This document shows positions 37,365 through 49,195 of a DNA stretch of 64,000 bases, in pieces (position 1 is the stretch's first letter; each line of letters begins with the position of its first letter). Where the stretch lies: assembly GCA_023078555.1 (NCBI GenBank), contig CM041202.1:1422022-1486021 (forward strand). The letters run 5' to 3'. The notes beneath the pieces were generated by a model that saw nothing but the letters and a program-made list of their open reading frames with translations, searched no databases and was not told the origin of the DNA. Source of the stretch: Ulva prolifera. Its lineage: Eukaryota; Chlorophyta; Ulvophyceae; Ulvales; Ulvaceae. The position numbers and the translations under genes are program-made.

Positions 37365-39252
37365 AACTAGATAGTATATATTCATATGAAGTGCCTAGGC
37401 AATTACTAATCACAGCAAGCCGCACTGTCACAGAGAAACGATAATGCAAACGTGACCAAAACAACATGATCATCATGTCGACATATAGCCTGTGGAGTGG
37501 TTGTAGCAGGCCCTGCACGTGCAGGAGGCTTCTTCTACATGCGGCCACCTGCATGGGCCGCAATCCACGTTGTGCGAGGTAAGCATGCCTGAATGCCATT
37601 TTACATGTAAACTAGACTGGTAACAAATTTAGCAATTAACTTGCTGCAAATTACATCTGAACGTAGACATGTTGATCACCGAGTTCTGACTTAAGGGTTA
37701 AATGAAAAGCATCAAAACTCCCTTAATCAATTTTGAAAATTGCTAAATTTTTAACTTGCAGCCCTAATGTCGCCAAGTCGCCTATGACAAGCACACATGT
37801 GCGATGAGGCAGCTGGACAACGGCCATGGTCTTCCGGGACTCCGAATTCTTGCGCATGGGGTGAAAGCGGCCCCACTAGATAGACAGATGTGGAGCATGC
37901 TTGCTCTCTTAGTCGGCGCTGATGTGCAAGTGTGTAAGAGGCCTTTCACACTTCAAAAATTCAATTCAGAATGGGCCTATAGCCTCACAGAGAGCAGGCT
38001 GTGCACAGCAGTGCAAATGCCTGTGATCAATTTGACCACAGTCTGCTTGCAGTTGCTTACCATGCGTCGCATGCAACAGCAAAGCCACCATCTGCCTGTA
38101 CTGTGCGAGGCACCTGTGGTGAAGTCTGCAGATGGACTGCAGTCACGGTGGAGGTGGTCTGGCGGTCTTGTGGCGCCAAGCCGGATATTCACCACACAGG
38201 AGACCAAGGTCAAGACGTGTTCTCTGATCTGCTGAATGACAACCCGAAAAACCGTATGTTACAGGCTCACATCAACAGGCCTATACATCCCTGCTTTGGG
38301 TACGGTGTGTACAGTGGCCTCATGCAGCATGAGTCATGCTGCCTTCGGAGGGCACTAAGCACGATTGCTCACACAACCCCTACTGAATAATTCCGGAAGC
38401 ACGCACAGCACTACGTCATGCTTGCCTTTGTCACCCTGGCCGCCCTGGTGACCTGTACAGGGCTGTACAGTGGCTGACTGTGTCAGACAGCAGATATCTT
38501 GCTGTGTAGATACATTGCGCTGCGCTCACTTGCAGCAGAAGAAACAATGCTAGGTAGAAGATCGAGGCACAGTGCGGTCTGGGCCTCCACCCAGGACACC
38601 GCAGGCAGGCTGACATTGCGCCCTCCCCTACCCCCAATTCTCCCCTATGCTGAAACGGCACCTGCTCGGCCAGGGGAAGCTGCAGGAGCACCAGGATGCG
38701 AACCACCGTTGGTGGCTTGCGCCCCACGCCGCTCAGACCCATAGCCACTGCACCGCAGCCACTTGCATGCATCCGTCCCATTCCAGCTGCCCCCGTCGCA
38801 CATACGCCATGAACGCCACCAACGCCAGCTGCCAGTACCTCCGACGCCTGCCGATGCCGGCAACTGCCACCGCCTCGTGGCGAAGCCCGCGGCAGGCGAC
38901 CATCTCCGCCTCCACACACTCGAATACTCCCTCAAATTCACAGTGCATTGCAGCAATCCTAGCTGTGCGTCACTTTGCACACACAATGTGACCTCAGCAT
39001 CGAATCACGCATGGCTACTACATTTTCATCAATCATGATCTACTCACGAAAACGTCAGGTATGCATGCCCCCTTCCACTCCCATCTGATGAAGCCAGCAT
39101 GCATCTTAGATGTTGAGAGGTGCCATCAGGAACCTTCAGCATTGCCACATGCACCATGGGACCAACTGCCGTGGCGGGTGCCCCCATCGCGGCTGCATGC
39201 TGCATGTCTGCGGATGCCAGATACAGCACTGCGTTACCACATGTTCTGTGCA
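37365..39252. other. Single-copy flank of the array, no confident complete gene
   Basis: Contains one possible module-like exon at 38080-38208. GC-rich open frames near 38431-38991 overlap on both strands and show no domain. Confidence 0.45.
38080..38208 (+). other. Possible diverged cysteine-module exon outside the array
   Basis: After the acceptor atgcaacag the sequence reads CA AAG CCA CCA TCT GCC TGT. This resembles the starts of the array modules (CC AAG GCC..., CT AAG CCA...). The frame gives AKPPSACTVRGTCGEVC and stays open to a possible donor gtcaag. The block is 129 bp, again phase 1 to 1. Only four Cys and no neighbouring exons, so it may be a remnant of another family member or chance. 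Confidence 0.3.
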
Positions 39253-39291
39253 TAGATGAGCAATGCTGAAGCATTCAGCATTGCTCATCTA
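39253..39291. other. Perfect hairpin, 18-bp arms, 3-base loop
   Basis: TAGATGAGCAATGCTGAA, loop GCA, then the exact reverse complement. It lies 116 bp past the stop codon of the minus-strand aminotransferase, so it could fall in its 3' UTR. Part of the arm (TTCAGCATTGC) also occurs about 135 bp to the left. Confidence 0.9.
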
Positions 39292-39407
39292 CCCGGCCTC
39301 TAAGACCGCGTGCCACGTGCAAGCTGCAGAGCCTTCTCTGCCGCCCGGCAGTGGCCGCCACACTTCGTGCCATGCCGCCTGTGGAGCGTTCCCGGCCGCA
39401 GCCGCCG

Positions 39408-42400
39408 TCACCGCATGCCGAACCCCGCGGCGAGCATGAAGCCCTGCGTGTTCCAGTTCTGGCGCTCCGTCTTGATGTTGTAGTTGTCGATGAAGTGCTG
39501 CAGCCGCGCGACAAAGTCGTGCGCGGCCTCCTCAGGGTGCGCGCAGAAGCAGATGCGGAAGCTCCCCGGCTCCGCGGCGTGGCACGTCTCCCCTGGCACG
39601 AGGAAGAGCTTCGCCTTGTCGAAGATCGCGCCCCAGAGCTCGCGCTCGCGCTCCCAGCTCGTGATGCCGAGCTTCTCGGACAGGTCCATCCAGATGAAGA
39701 AGCCGCCCTGCAGCGCCGGGGGGAACACCATTGACATGCAGAATCTGGTGTGACGTGCGGGTGTCAATCGTAGACTTGGTGCAGTTCGCAAGGCTGAATC
39801 CAGCTGAAAACTCTGTGCAACGCCACGGAGCCCGCGCGGGCTCGGCAGCTCAATACGGCGGCTGTCTATTGCATGTAAGCAGGCCCAACTTTCGGGATGC
39901 ATTCTCAGGACGCATGTCATGCATGCAGATGGTGCCCGTGTCAGGACACCACGCGTAGAAGCTGCTGTGGTGTGCGGTGAGTGCCCAGCGGGATCCCTGA
40001 CATGCAAGCAGGTGTGCTGGGCCGCAGACTTGCGTCATTGCGGCAGGCACCGCAGACGTGGGGCCAGATGCTGCGTGTTGGCCGCGAATTGCGGACATCG
40101 CAGCGCCGACGCCACAGAGGCCTTGAGTACCAGTGTCCAGCGACATCACGGCGACTCATGGCACCAAGACCGCTGTCTCACGTACGCACAGATCACACTA
40201 ACAAGTGTTCTCAACACGGCTTTGAGTACACCATGCCGGGACCACACCCAGCCGCCACACTCTCGGCCTCTCGCCACCACCGCAGCCCCACAAACTGCAG
40301 TTGTCAGTCACTGACGCCCCGGACGCAACAGTGCCGCTTAGGGGACATGCATGCAGGGCACGGCGCAGCGGGCACGCACCTGCGGCTTGATGAACTTGAC
40401 GCCCATGCCGGCGAGGCCCGTGGTGACGATATCCGCGAGCGTCTCGAGCAGCGCGCAGTTGCCCTGGATGAAGGAGTCCACCCAGTCGGCATCCTCGAGG
40501 AGGCCCCGGAGGTGCCACTGCGCGACGCTCGAGACGGTCGCGAGGTGCGCGACGCCGCCAAACGCCCGCAGCATGTCCGTGTTGTACGAGTACAGCGCGC
40601 CACAGCGGAACCCTGCACACCGCGTGGGCGCATTCAACATACAGTCAGCCACAGTAGAGGTCAGAGCGGGTGCTCGGATTGCACCCTCGGCCCCTCCACT
40701 GGCCACAAAAATTGACAATCTGTCATCTGCACACGCCCCACCCGTTTTTGTGCCTGCACAAAGCGGCCTTTTCCACAGCACGCAGCACGGAGCACGGAGC
40801 GTGCTGCGCAGTCGGTCTCTCCCGGAGTGGTCTCCCCCTGCATCACGGTGAGCGGCGGCAGTGCGCGCGGCGTGCTGCGGAGCACAGCGCGCAGCGTGCG
40901 GGGCGCACCCGACATGCAGAAGTCCTTCGACAAGCCGTAGATGACGTGGACGTGCTCCCAGAGGCGCTCGGCCTGCGCGTGCGGCAGCGACGCGGCGACG
41001 TCGGCGGCGACGGCCATGGCGCTGCGGAAGGGCGCGCTCGAGGGGAAGACGGAGAGCGCAAAGACCTCGTCGACGACGAGGTGGATGCGGTGGCGCACGC
41101 ACCACCGCATGAGGCCCGCCATGCGCTCCTCGCTCCGCACCTCGCCTGCACTGCGGCACACACCGGCGGTGAGCGTGGTTGTTTTTTTCTTCGGTTTTGT
41201 TCGCGGATACTCGGCGGCGATCTGCAGCGCCGGGTGGCCTGCCTCGGGGGGGGGGGGGGGGGGGGACACTGGGGTCAGGCTCACAACACATGCATGCATG
41301 CATGGGGTGTGCAATGTGTAGCTCCGTCAGATAGGGTTGGAAAGTTTTTCGCTCCAGGCGGTGAGTGTGGTTGTTCGGGTGTTCGGGCACTCAGCGGCGC
41401 TCTGCTACATGGGCGGTCATGTCACGTGCGGAGCTCCACCTACTGTGCCGCAGTAGGGATCAGGCTTATGCCAAGTGCATGCATGCATGCATGCGTGTAC
41501 CACGCACTTTGCAGTGGCCGGTGGTGTGGACAGCCGTGGCGGTGCCGCGCCAGAGGGATATTTGACATAGCGGGAATCGAAATGAAATCGGGCTCAGCGG
41601 GAGGGAGGGCGTAGCGACGTCTGCAGCTGTAAAGGGACTGCTGTCCCGTACGTCCTGGTTGAATGTGCTTCACTGGCAGAGGCAGATAGGCAGGGAGCAC
41701 CGGATGTGGATACATGCCCAATAGCACGCACTTGCAGCAGCAGCAGCTCGAGGTGATGGGTGGTAGCGCACAGACGTGCAGGTTATCCTTGTAACAAACA
41801 TGCAGGTAGTGTGCGGTTCCCCTGGTTGCTGCTCGCGGTGCTACCTGCCTTGCTTGCTTTGTCCTTGTAACACACATGCAGGTCGTCCTTGTAACAGATA
41901 TGCAGGTAGCGGAACATGTGGGTGGTTGGTGTGGTGACAGGGACTTCTGGGCGTATGTGACTGTCACACAGAGGGGGCTGCCCACAGCCACAGCGTACTG
42001 CGGGTCCGCAACAGTAGTGCCTAATGCGGACAGTGGGGCTGTACCGCTGTAGATTCAGCGTTGACCCGGCATCACCTGCTGTGGCTCAGTGCAGCAACTG
42101 CAGCAGTGACAAGTGATGGAGTGCTGTAAGATGCAGCTGTCAAAGATTTAGGCTGTTGTCTGCATGGCAACAGACTCCGCTGCTGCAGTGATAGGGACAA
42201 AGACATATACTACGTAGTCCCTTTTGGCATGTGGCCAGGTGGCGAGGAGGGGGTGGGGCGTGCCTGTCGGGTTGTCTGGATTCGCAATGAGGAGAAACCG
42301 AGGAGGCTGTCTCTCGCTTTCAGCTGCCCGTTTCGCCGCATCAAGGACAGCCACATCTGTGTTGTGATCGGCCTCTAGGTGAAGGGGCCGGCAAGTGACG

Positions 42401-43197
42401 TTATTCCGGACGAACGTGTCTTGGTCAAACATGGGGTAGTATGGGGCAGGAGTCAATGCGGAGCATCCTGGATCTGCAAGGAGGAAGGTGACTGCATCGA
42501 TGATCGAGCTCGCCCCGGCCGCTAGAACCATATTCTCAGGCGTTACTGTGAGGCTGCTCATGCTGTTTCGCTGGAGGACTCCACAGATCAACGCCCTGAC
42601 GTCTTCCCTGCCACTCATGTCATTGTATTTCAACTGCTCGTCCACGATGGCGTGAACCGCGCAGTGGCTATTCAGCGCATCCTACACACGGAGCAGCAAT
42701 TATACAAGTATCCATGAGAAGCATGAGCATTGAGCGTATGTAGAGTTGCGGAACGACTACAGTGTGGAGATGCGACGCAGTGACGAGACTGTGAGCCTGC
42801 AACGCCTTACAATCCATTGTACATCAGATCTGAGACAAGAGTTCACATCAGTGGTCGTACCAGCACTGCAGGTGCGGAAGCTCCGTTTTCGGCAATTGCG
42901 GAGAGAATGAAGCCGTCTGGATTGTCTGGTGACCTGGACATGAACGCTTGTCACAGTGGCCGCGACTACAGCTTGCACTCGCGGTACTTTCCAGCATGGC
43001 TTCTCCAGGTAACGATACCGGCGTAAGTGTTTGATCGAGTGTCGATGTGGTGAGCAAGCGAGTGCACACCATGCGTCTTCTAGCGCCTCGCCAACGCGAT
43101 CGAAGTAATACGCTCGTCCTTGCAGGGCTCTTTCAGCACCCATAGACAGTGTTGACATCGTGCTAGCGGCAGCCGTCAGATCAGAATTGTCAGACAC
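39408..43197 (-). CDS. ACC-synthase-like PLP aminotransferase (ACCS type)
   Basis: Six exons on the minus strand: 43070-43197 (ATG), 42861-42933, 42264-42681, 40909-41145, 40380-40612, 39408-39707 (TGA). All phases agree, giving 462 residues, close to family length. Fold-type I landmarks: NPDNPTG at 201-207, VVDEVF with Asp232, SKD with the predicted PLP lysine Lys280, and FR with the carboxylate-binding Arg414. GFFIWMDL opens the last exon. The pattern DEVF-LSVF plus SKDF-MSG resembles animal ACCS proteins more than plant ACC synthases. Position 235 is Phe where the family normally has Tyr contacting PLP. Intron 3 (42263-41146) starts with GC instead of GT. Cytosolic PLP-dependent amino-acid chemistry is likely; true ACC synthesis is not established. 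Confidence 0.85.
41246..41265. repeat. 20-base G run in intron 3 of the aminotransferase gene
   Basis: An uninterrupted run of 20 G on the plus strand (C in the transcript). Such a tract is prone to length error in assembly. Confidence 0.9.
41809..41875 (-). repeat. Dispersed ~65-bp repeat in aminotransferase intron
   Basis: Minus-strand match to 6728-6795, sharing acaaggacaaagcaagc, ggcaggtagcaccgc (41835-41849) and the following cagggga block. Nearby, ccttgtaaca...atgcaggt recurs three times between 41788 and 41910, so the region is locally repetitive. Confidence 0.6.
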
Positions 43198-43546
43198 GCA
43201 TGGATGGTCAGTCTCTCGGCACGTTCTTGCAGATGTATGTGCGACAGGGCCGATGCTGTAAGACCACTTTGATCAGCCAAGGCGACTGGCTAGAGCAGAT
43301 TGTAAGGAGTATTACCTGCATGCAACGCGCACGCAAGCGAATTCATCCAGCAGCGGGAGGACATGCTGGTGTGCTTGCGTATGCGCCCACGGTGCATGGC
43401 GATGCGCATGCATGCGCGTTGTGTCGGCTGTAAGCGCTCGTGTGCTGAAGCGCGCTGGCCTCGCCAAGGCTGCTGCGATCCCAAATTATGATGTACATCA
43501 GCACAGTTGCGCCTATCATCTCTTTCGAAATCATAGCAGTCTCGTC
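43198..43546. promoter_or_regulatory. Shared 5' region of divergent aminotransferase and TIC110 genes
   Basis: The two inferred start codons (43197 minus, 43547 plus) are 349 bp apart and face away from each other, so both promoters must lie here or overlap the first exons. No clear TATA box or other element was identified. Confidence 0.4.
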
Positions 43547-46500
43547 ATGAAACCTGTCAAGAGTGGAACACGGCAATTTTGCCCATCCGGGCGAACCATT
43601 CGCGCTCGTCTGGGGCAGAAATGGGCACTTCGAGCAGCGGAGGCAGATGCCGCCGTCCCAGAGACTCCAGAGGTGCAGTGACTGTGCAGTGGTGGTCATG
43701 TGTGCGATATGGTGCTGCGACCAGCATCAAATTCGAAGATGCGTGCAGGAGCGGGTGGCCAGATTCAAAGACCAGTTCAGCGGCACTCGTCAGCTTGATG
43801 GAGTCACGTCCGCCGCAGCAGGCCTTGCTGCACCCGTGTTCTATGCTGTGTCTGCAGCAGCTGCTGCAGGCGCAGCGCTGGGGGGGTATGCAGTTGCAAC
43901 CAAGGCTCCGCTTGAAGGTATGGGGTTCTGCACGGTATATCTGCCGTTGTGTCGCCGTTCTCCCGGCCGAAAGCCACTCAAAGCATCTATATGTGTTCTT
44001 GTTGTCACTGTGGCTCGTACTGTCGGCCTTGTTCACATTTATGGTAGGTTAATATTTCAGGCTCGCCGCAACACTGTCGAATGCATCACGCCAACAACTG
44101 TCCACGTGATTGACCGCCGTAGAGCACTTTTATCGTGATTGTTGCGTAGGCCGCAGTATAGCTGCGGCCGGTTGCATGTTTCGCCTTATCCATGCGTTCT
44201 AGTCCCCTTCGCACTCGTCATCGGAAACGCTCGGCAGGGAAGGCCTGCACTTGCCTTGGTTGCCCGCAGCATTGTTTAAATGCCTCATACACGCTTAGAT
44301 TTCGTCTAAGGCACAGAACGCTTATGTAGCGAGCTGGTGCTTCCCGCCGTTACCCAGCGACGCCCCCGTGTAACGCACCACACCGACAACAGCGCGCCAG
44401 CCACAGGCTCCACAATGATCTACCTCGCCAAACCCCGAGATACGGACTCAAGTCCTGTCGCTGTTTTGTATCATTGTTCACATGATTGACACAGCCGTGT
44501 GACGCCGATGTGGATTAGGTGAAAGTGGATGTCAAGTTTCATGTAGACTCCTCTCCAGCTAAGCTGACTCAAGGTATTCACCAGATAACGACGCCGATCA
44601 TTACTACTCTGTCAGGAAAGTCAGCTTGGGCCATCTAGTGTGTGCCTGCCATTCAGACAGAACGGCCTGCTGCACTGCCCGTCCAAGCTCTCCATGCTAA
44701 CACAGCCTCACGCAGCTACAGCCACAGCAAGCCCCATTCTCTCCACACTACCACGTCCACCCCACAGAACCTCACACGAAATCATTCATCCGTTGTAGCC
44801 TCTGCGACCGTCCAGCTCGACCTTGCTCACGCCCTCTTCTGACATCGTTCCGCACACAACGCCCGAGCATGCCTCCTCTGCGATATCGCCACAGCCCCAT
44901 CACCCACAGCGACGCGTACAGGCACAGCAGGCAAGGTCGTTCACGCCGGCGCTGCGGCCGTGGCCGGCGGCGCCGTCGCAGCCGGCGCGGCGTCCGTCAA
45001 CAAGAAGCGGGGCTCCGCGGCGGGCGTGCAGCTGTGGAACTCGATCGCCAACGCAGACGACCCGACGGTCGTGGACGCCGACGTCGCCAGCGGCATCCAG
45101 CAGCGCTTCTCAGGCAGCCAGGAGGCCCTCGCAGGCATCAAGCAGTCCTACGCAGGCTTCCTCCAGGTCTGCCCTCCCACCTGCTGCCCTCCCGTCACCT
45201 CCTTGTACCCTCTGTAACCAATGCCCTCTACCATGCAATGGCCGCAGCTCGGAAACGACCACATCGTGTGGTCGTTCCGCGATCTCTGCATCTAGCAGTG
45301 CCTCCTGGCACGGGTGACGCGGCGCACCGCGGGGCCGCCCTTCGTCTCGCAATGGCAGCGGCCCGAGTGGCGTGGAGCGCATCACTCTACGTTGCACTCT
45401 ACGTGGCAGTGCTTGCGGTCTTGCGCCCAGCCTGAGCCGGGCCGCCATGCACTGCATGCCTCTCCGATGATGTCCGCGAACATGATGTCTACACTGGCCC
45501 GAGCTGCCACAGCCCCACCCCACGGCAACAGCACGCTGCGCAGAGGGCCTGCCGGCGGCTGCCTCCACGCGCCCGGCACACGCCCCTGAGACCTCAGCGC
45601 ACCACAGCACGGTGGTTTGGGGTGGCTCGGCCGTGCGACCATGGGTACCCGCCTCGATGCGTGTGCGCCTGCCGAGGCGGCACGGGCACGCCACTGCGGC
45701 CTCCGCTTACGTTCTTCCGCATGTGTCTGCCCTGCCGCCTGGCAGTGCTGCGGCATGGAGTGCTCTACCGCCGCTGATGCGTACAAGTGACACCTCGAGC
45801 GAACGCAGCCGCCTCCGGTGACCCCCCCCCCGCGCCACAGCACAGCACAGCAGCGTTACTGCAGACCATTCAGCCAGCGCAATGCCGCATCGCGCGTGAA
45901 GGTACCGGCAGCAGAGCGTGCGAGACGACCACGTGGCTGCAGGTGCTGATCCCCCCCGGCATGACGCCGCTGCTCGGCGACGAGGCGACAAAGTGCCGCG
46001 CCTTCCTCGACGCCGTCGGCCTGCCGGACGAGGAGGCCGCGCTCGTGCACCTCGACGTCGGGCGCACCTTCTTCCGGCAGCGCCTCGAGGTCTCGGACGT
46101 CGACGAGGCCGCCGCCGGCGCGCGCACCTTCCAGAAGCTCGTCTACGTCTCGAGCCAGCTGTTCGGGGACGTGCGCAGCGGCTTCCTGACGCCGTGGGTC
46201 GCGCGCTTCGGGGTATCGCCGGAGCAGGTCGCGATCGCGAAGCGCGAGTCTGGTGCGCTGTCGGCTTGTACATGCATGCACTAGGCAGCACTGTGCCAAA
46301 CAAACGTCGACAAGCTACAAGACCACCGGACACGCATTGAGGAAATGTTGGCGAAGAGGACAAATGTGTACATGCATGCACCATGCGTGTTTTGCGGCGT
46401 GAGTTCGAGCGCAGGGTTCGAGCCGGAGGGTGACACGTCCTTCGCGTGCGTGCAGGGTCAGCGCTGCTGACGTCGCGCCTGCGGCGGGACTTTGGCGGCG

Positions 46501-49099
46501 CGATCCCGACGAGCGCGGAGGGCCTGCGCAAGGTGCGCGCCGTGCAACGAGAGCTCGGCATCACCGACGCGGCCGCCGTCAAGCAGCTGCAGGCGTTGCG
46601 CGCCAAGACGGTCGAGGCGGCGCTCGAGGAGGCAGTCACCGCGGCCAAGACGCGCGGCGCCTCGGCGGACCCGACGGTCGCGGTGCGGGCGCTCGAGGGC
46701 CTGCTGGCGCAGCGCCGCGCTGTGGCTGAGGTGTACGCGGAGGAGCGCGTCGCAGCAGAGGCCAAGGTCGAGTCGCCGGACGGTGCGGCGCCTGCTGCGT
46801 GCTGGGGTGTTCCTCGTGTGCTGTTCAAGCTCGATGTCGGCTCGCACCGTGTACATTCGGTCACGGAGTACATTCCGCACAGTATTCATCCGATGCGGGC
46901 TGCGTGCTGTGGATTTCTCCGTTGTGTTGATCGCGTCTGATTTCACCTCGCACGGTCTGCATTCCGTCGCGGGACGCGTCCATGGCCCCCTGAGCATGAG
47001 TGTGGCTGCGTGTGGGTGCAGACGTGAACGACGCGATGGAGGTCGTGCCGGGGCTGCCGGAGCTCTCGGTCGAGGGCACGCGCTTCGCGGCCTCCTCCGC
47101 GAAGAACGACCTCCTCGACGCGTACAAGCTCTTCATGCGCTCCAAGGTCGACGCCGCCGACACGGCGCTCACCCCGGAGCTCGACGCCGACCTCGGCGAG
47201 CTGCGCGCGATGCTCGCGCTGCCGGAGCGCAAGGCCGATGACACCCGCGCGGCGCTCGTCGCCGACGCGTACCAGAAGATCCTCGCCGACGCCGTCCGCT
47301 CCGGCCGCCTCGACGACGCGGAGTCCCCGGCAGGGGTCCTCAACGAGCTCATCACGCGGGTGTCGATGCCGGGGGAGCAGGCGCTCGCGCTGCACCTGAG
47401 CATGTACCGGCAGAAGCTGCGGGAGTGCCTGGAGGACGGGCGGGTGGACGATGAGGATGCGAAGGCGCTCTCGCGGACCGCGCGGCTGCTGTGTTTGAAG
47501 GCGGAGCAGGTGGCGGAGGTCGACGGGGAGCTGAAGGGCGAGGTGCTGCGGGCGAGCATCCGGAAGGCGATGGACGCGGGCGTTGAGAAGTTCTCGGACG
47601 AGCTTGCGGAGAGCGTGGAGGAGGCGAAGGCCGCTTTGCGGATGGGAGACGACGAGGCGTTTGAGGCACTCGAGGCGATCGCGCGCAGTGAGCTCGTGCG
47701 GATGGTGAATGCGGCACGCAACAAGGGTGCGCTGTTTGTAGGCTGCAGTTTGGGCCCTGCGCTCGCAAAGGCGGCGTGGGTGAGGCGAAGGTATCCGAAT
47801 GGAATGCACAGTTGGACGCGGCTGACGCAGCCTCTGCAGCATGGATGTTGCGCCGCGGGCGTTTGAGCAGAGCATGCACCTTCAGCACGTTGACAAAGAA
47901 TGCCCAGGGCGCGGAAGCGTGAGGTCAGCCGGAGGTGTGTGCAGGCAACAAGCTAGACAACGCGCGCGAGCTGCGGCAGGTCGTGTACTACAGCAACGTC
48001 GTGCTGGCGCCGCTGGTGGCCGCGACGAAGGGCAAGAGCGAGGAGGAGCGCAAGGAGGGCGCGATGAAGGAGCTCGCGGAGACGATGGCCAAGGCGCGCG
48101 AGCAGGCGGAGGCCGAGAAGAAGGAGGCCGCCGCCGCCGACGCCCCCGCCGCCTCCTCTGGTACGCCTGCTGGTGCTAGCATAAATCATTCGTGGCTGCA
48201 TACGTGCACCTTGGTGTTGGGTCGCTTTGCAGCATTTCCAGGGCTGCCACCCAGAAATTAGACCAAAATATTCGGAATTTTTACATATGATCGGGCCCGA
48301 CGACCCAACGTTGGTGCACCTCCCGCGCGGGCACCGTTGCATCTTGTGCGACGTGTTGTATTGTGATGTGGGTGCACTGTTGCTGATTGTATCACCTTGA
48401 AAGAGCAAGGCCGTGTCCAGCTGACGCGGCCGTCCGTGAGATGTGTTTGTTTCTTTCGGGGGGCTGAATTTGTTTCGGCTGGGGGTTGGAGTCATTGCGG
48501 CTTGTTCTCTGGTCCGCACGTACGCATGTTGAGTGTAGTTGGGCCGGGTGAAACATGTCGCATGTGACGCAATGCATCATCTCTCCTAACCTCGAGGCTG
48601 GGCAGGAGGTGACGGCGTGTTTGGGGTGCAGGAGACGACGCGGACACAGTCTCATCGGTGGACGGCGCGGTGCCGGATGACCTCCAGAGTGAGGAGGAGG
48701 CAGCAGCGGATGCAGCGCCCGCAGCCGACGCGGACGTGCCGGAGGACACCCCGGCGTCCCTGGCCAAGGCCGAGCGTGCCAAGGCCGAGCGCGAGGTTCG
48801 CACCTGTGCATGCACCTCCCCTCTACATTGTTTCAACAGTGTGGGGAGGGAGCGCTGAAAGTTTGCCTTGTTTGCACGGTGTGGCTACAATTGGAGAGCA
48901 CATTGCGTCCCTTACGGCATACAAACCCCTAAGTGGCATACGCACCCCTCCCCCCGCCCTAGCTCGTGTCCGTTCTGGCATCCATGTTGTCTCAAGGAAG
49001 CCGGAATGTGTTCAGCGTGTCCTGCTGCGCTTGTTTTTTGTTCATTCATGCCTCGGCTACGATTGCGCATGGTATCCATGCGTGCGCGCGCACACACGC

Positions 49100-49195
<96 letters not shown>

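Noticed and set aside
37804-38390. Two overlapping plus-strand frames as a complete gene
   Set aside because: No domain and no start supported. Only a 129-bp block with module-like features was kept as a weak candidate.
40338-41390. 350-codon minus-strand frame through two aminotransferase exons
   Set aside because: It contains the true exons, but read-through of the intron adds unrelated low-complexity residues. Motif continuity requires splicing at 40909 and 40612.
45707-47875. Long minus-strand frames of 287-388 codons under TIC110
   Set aside because: They are mirror images of high-GC TIC110 exons; only the plus strand matches a known protein.
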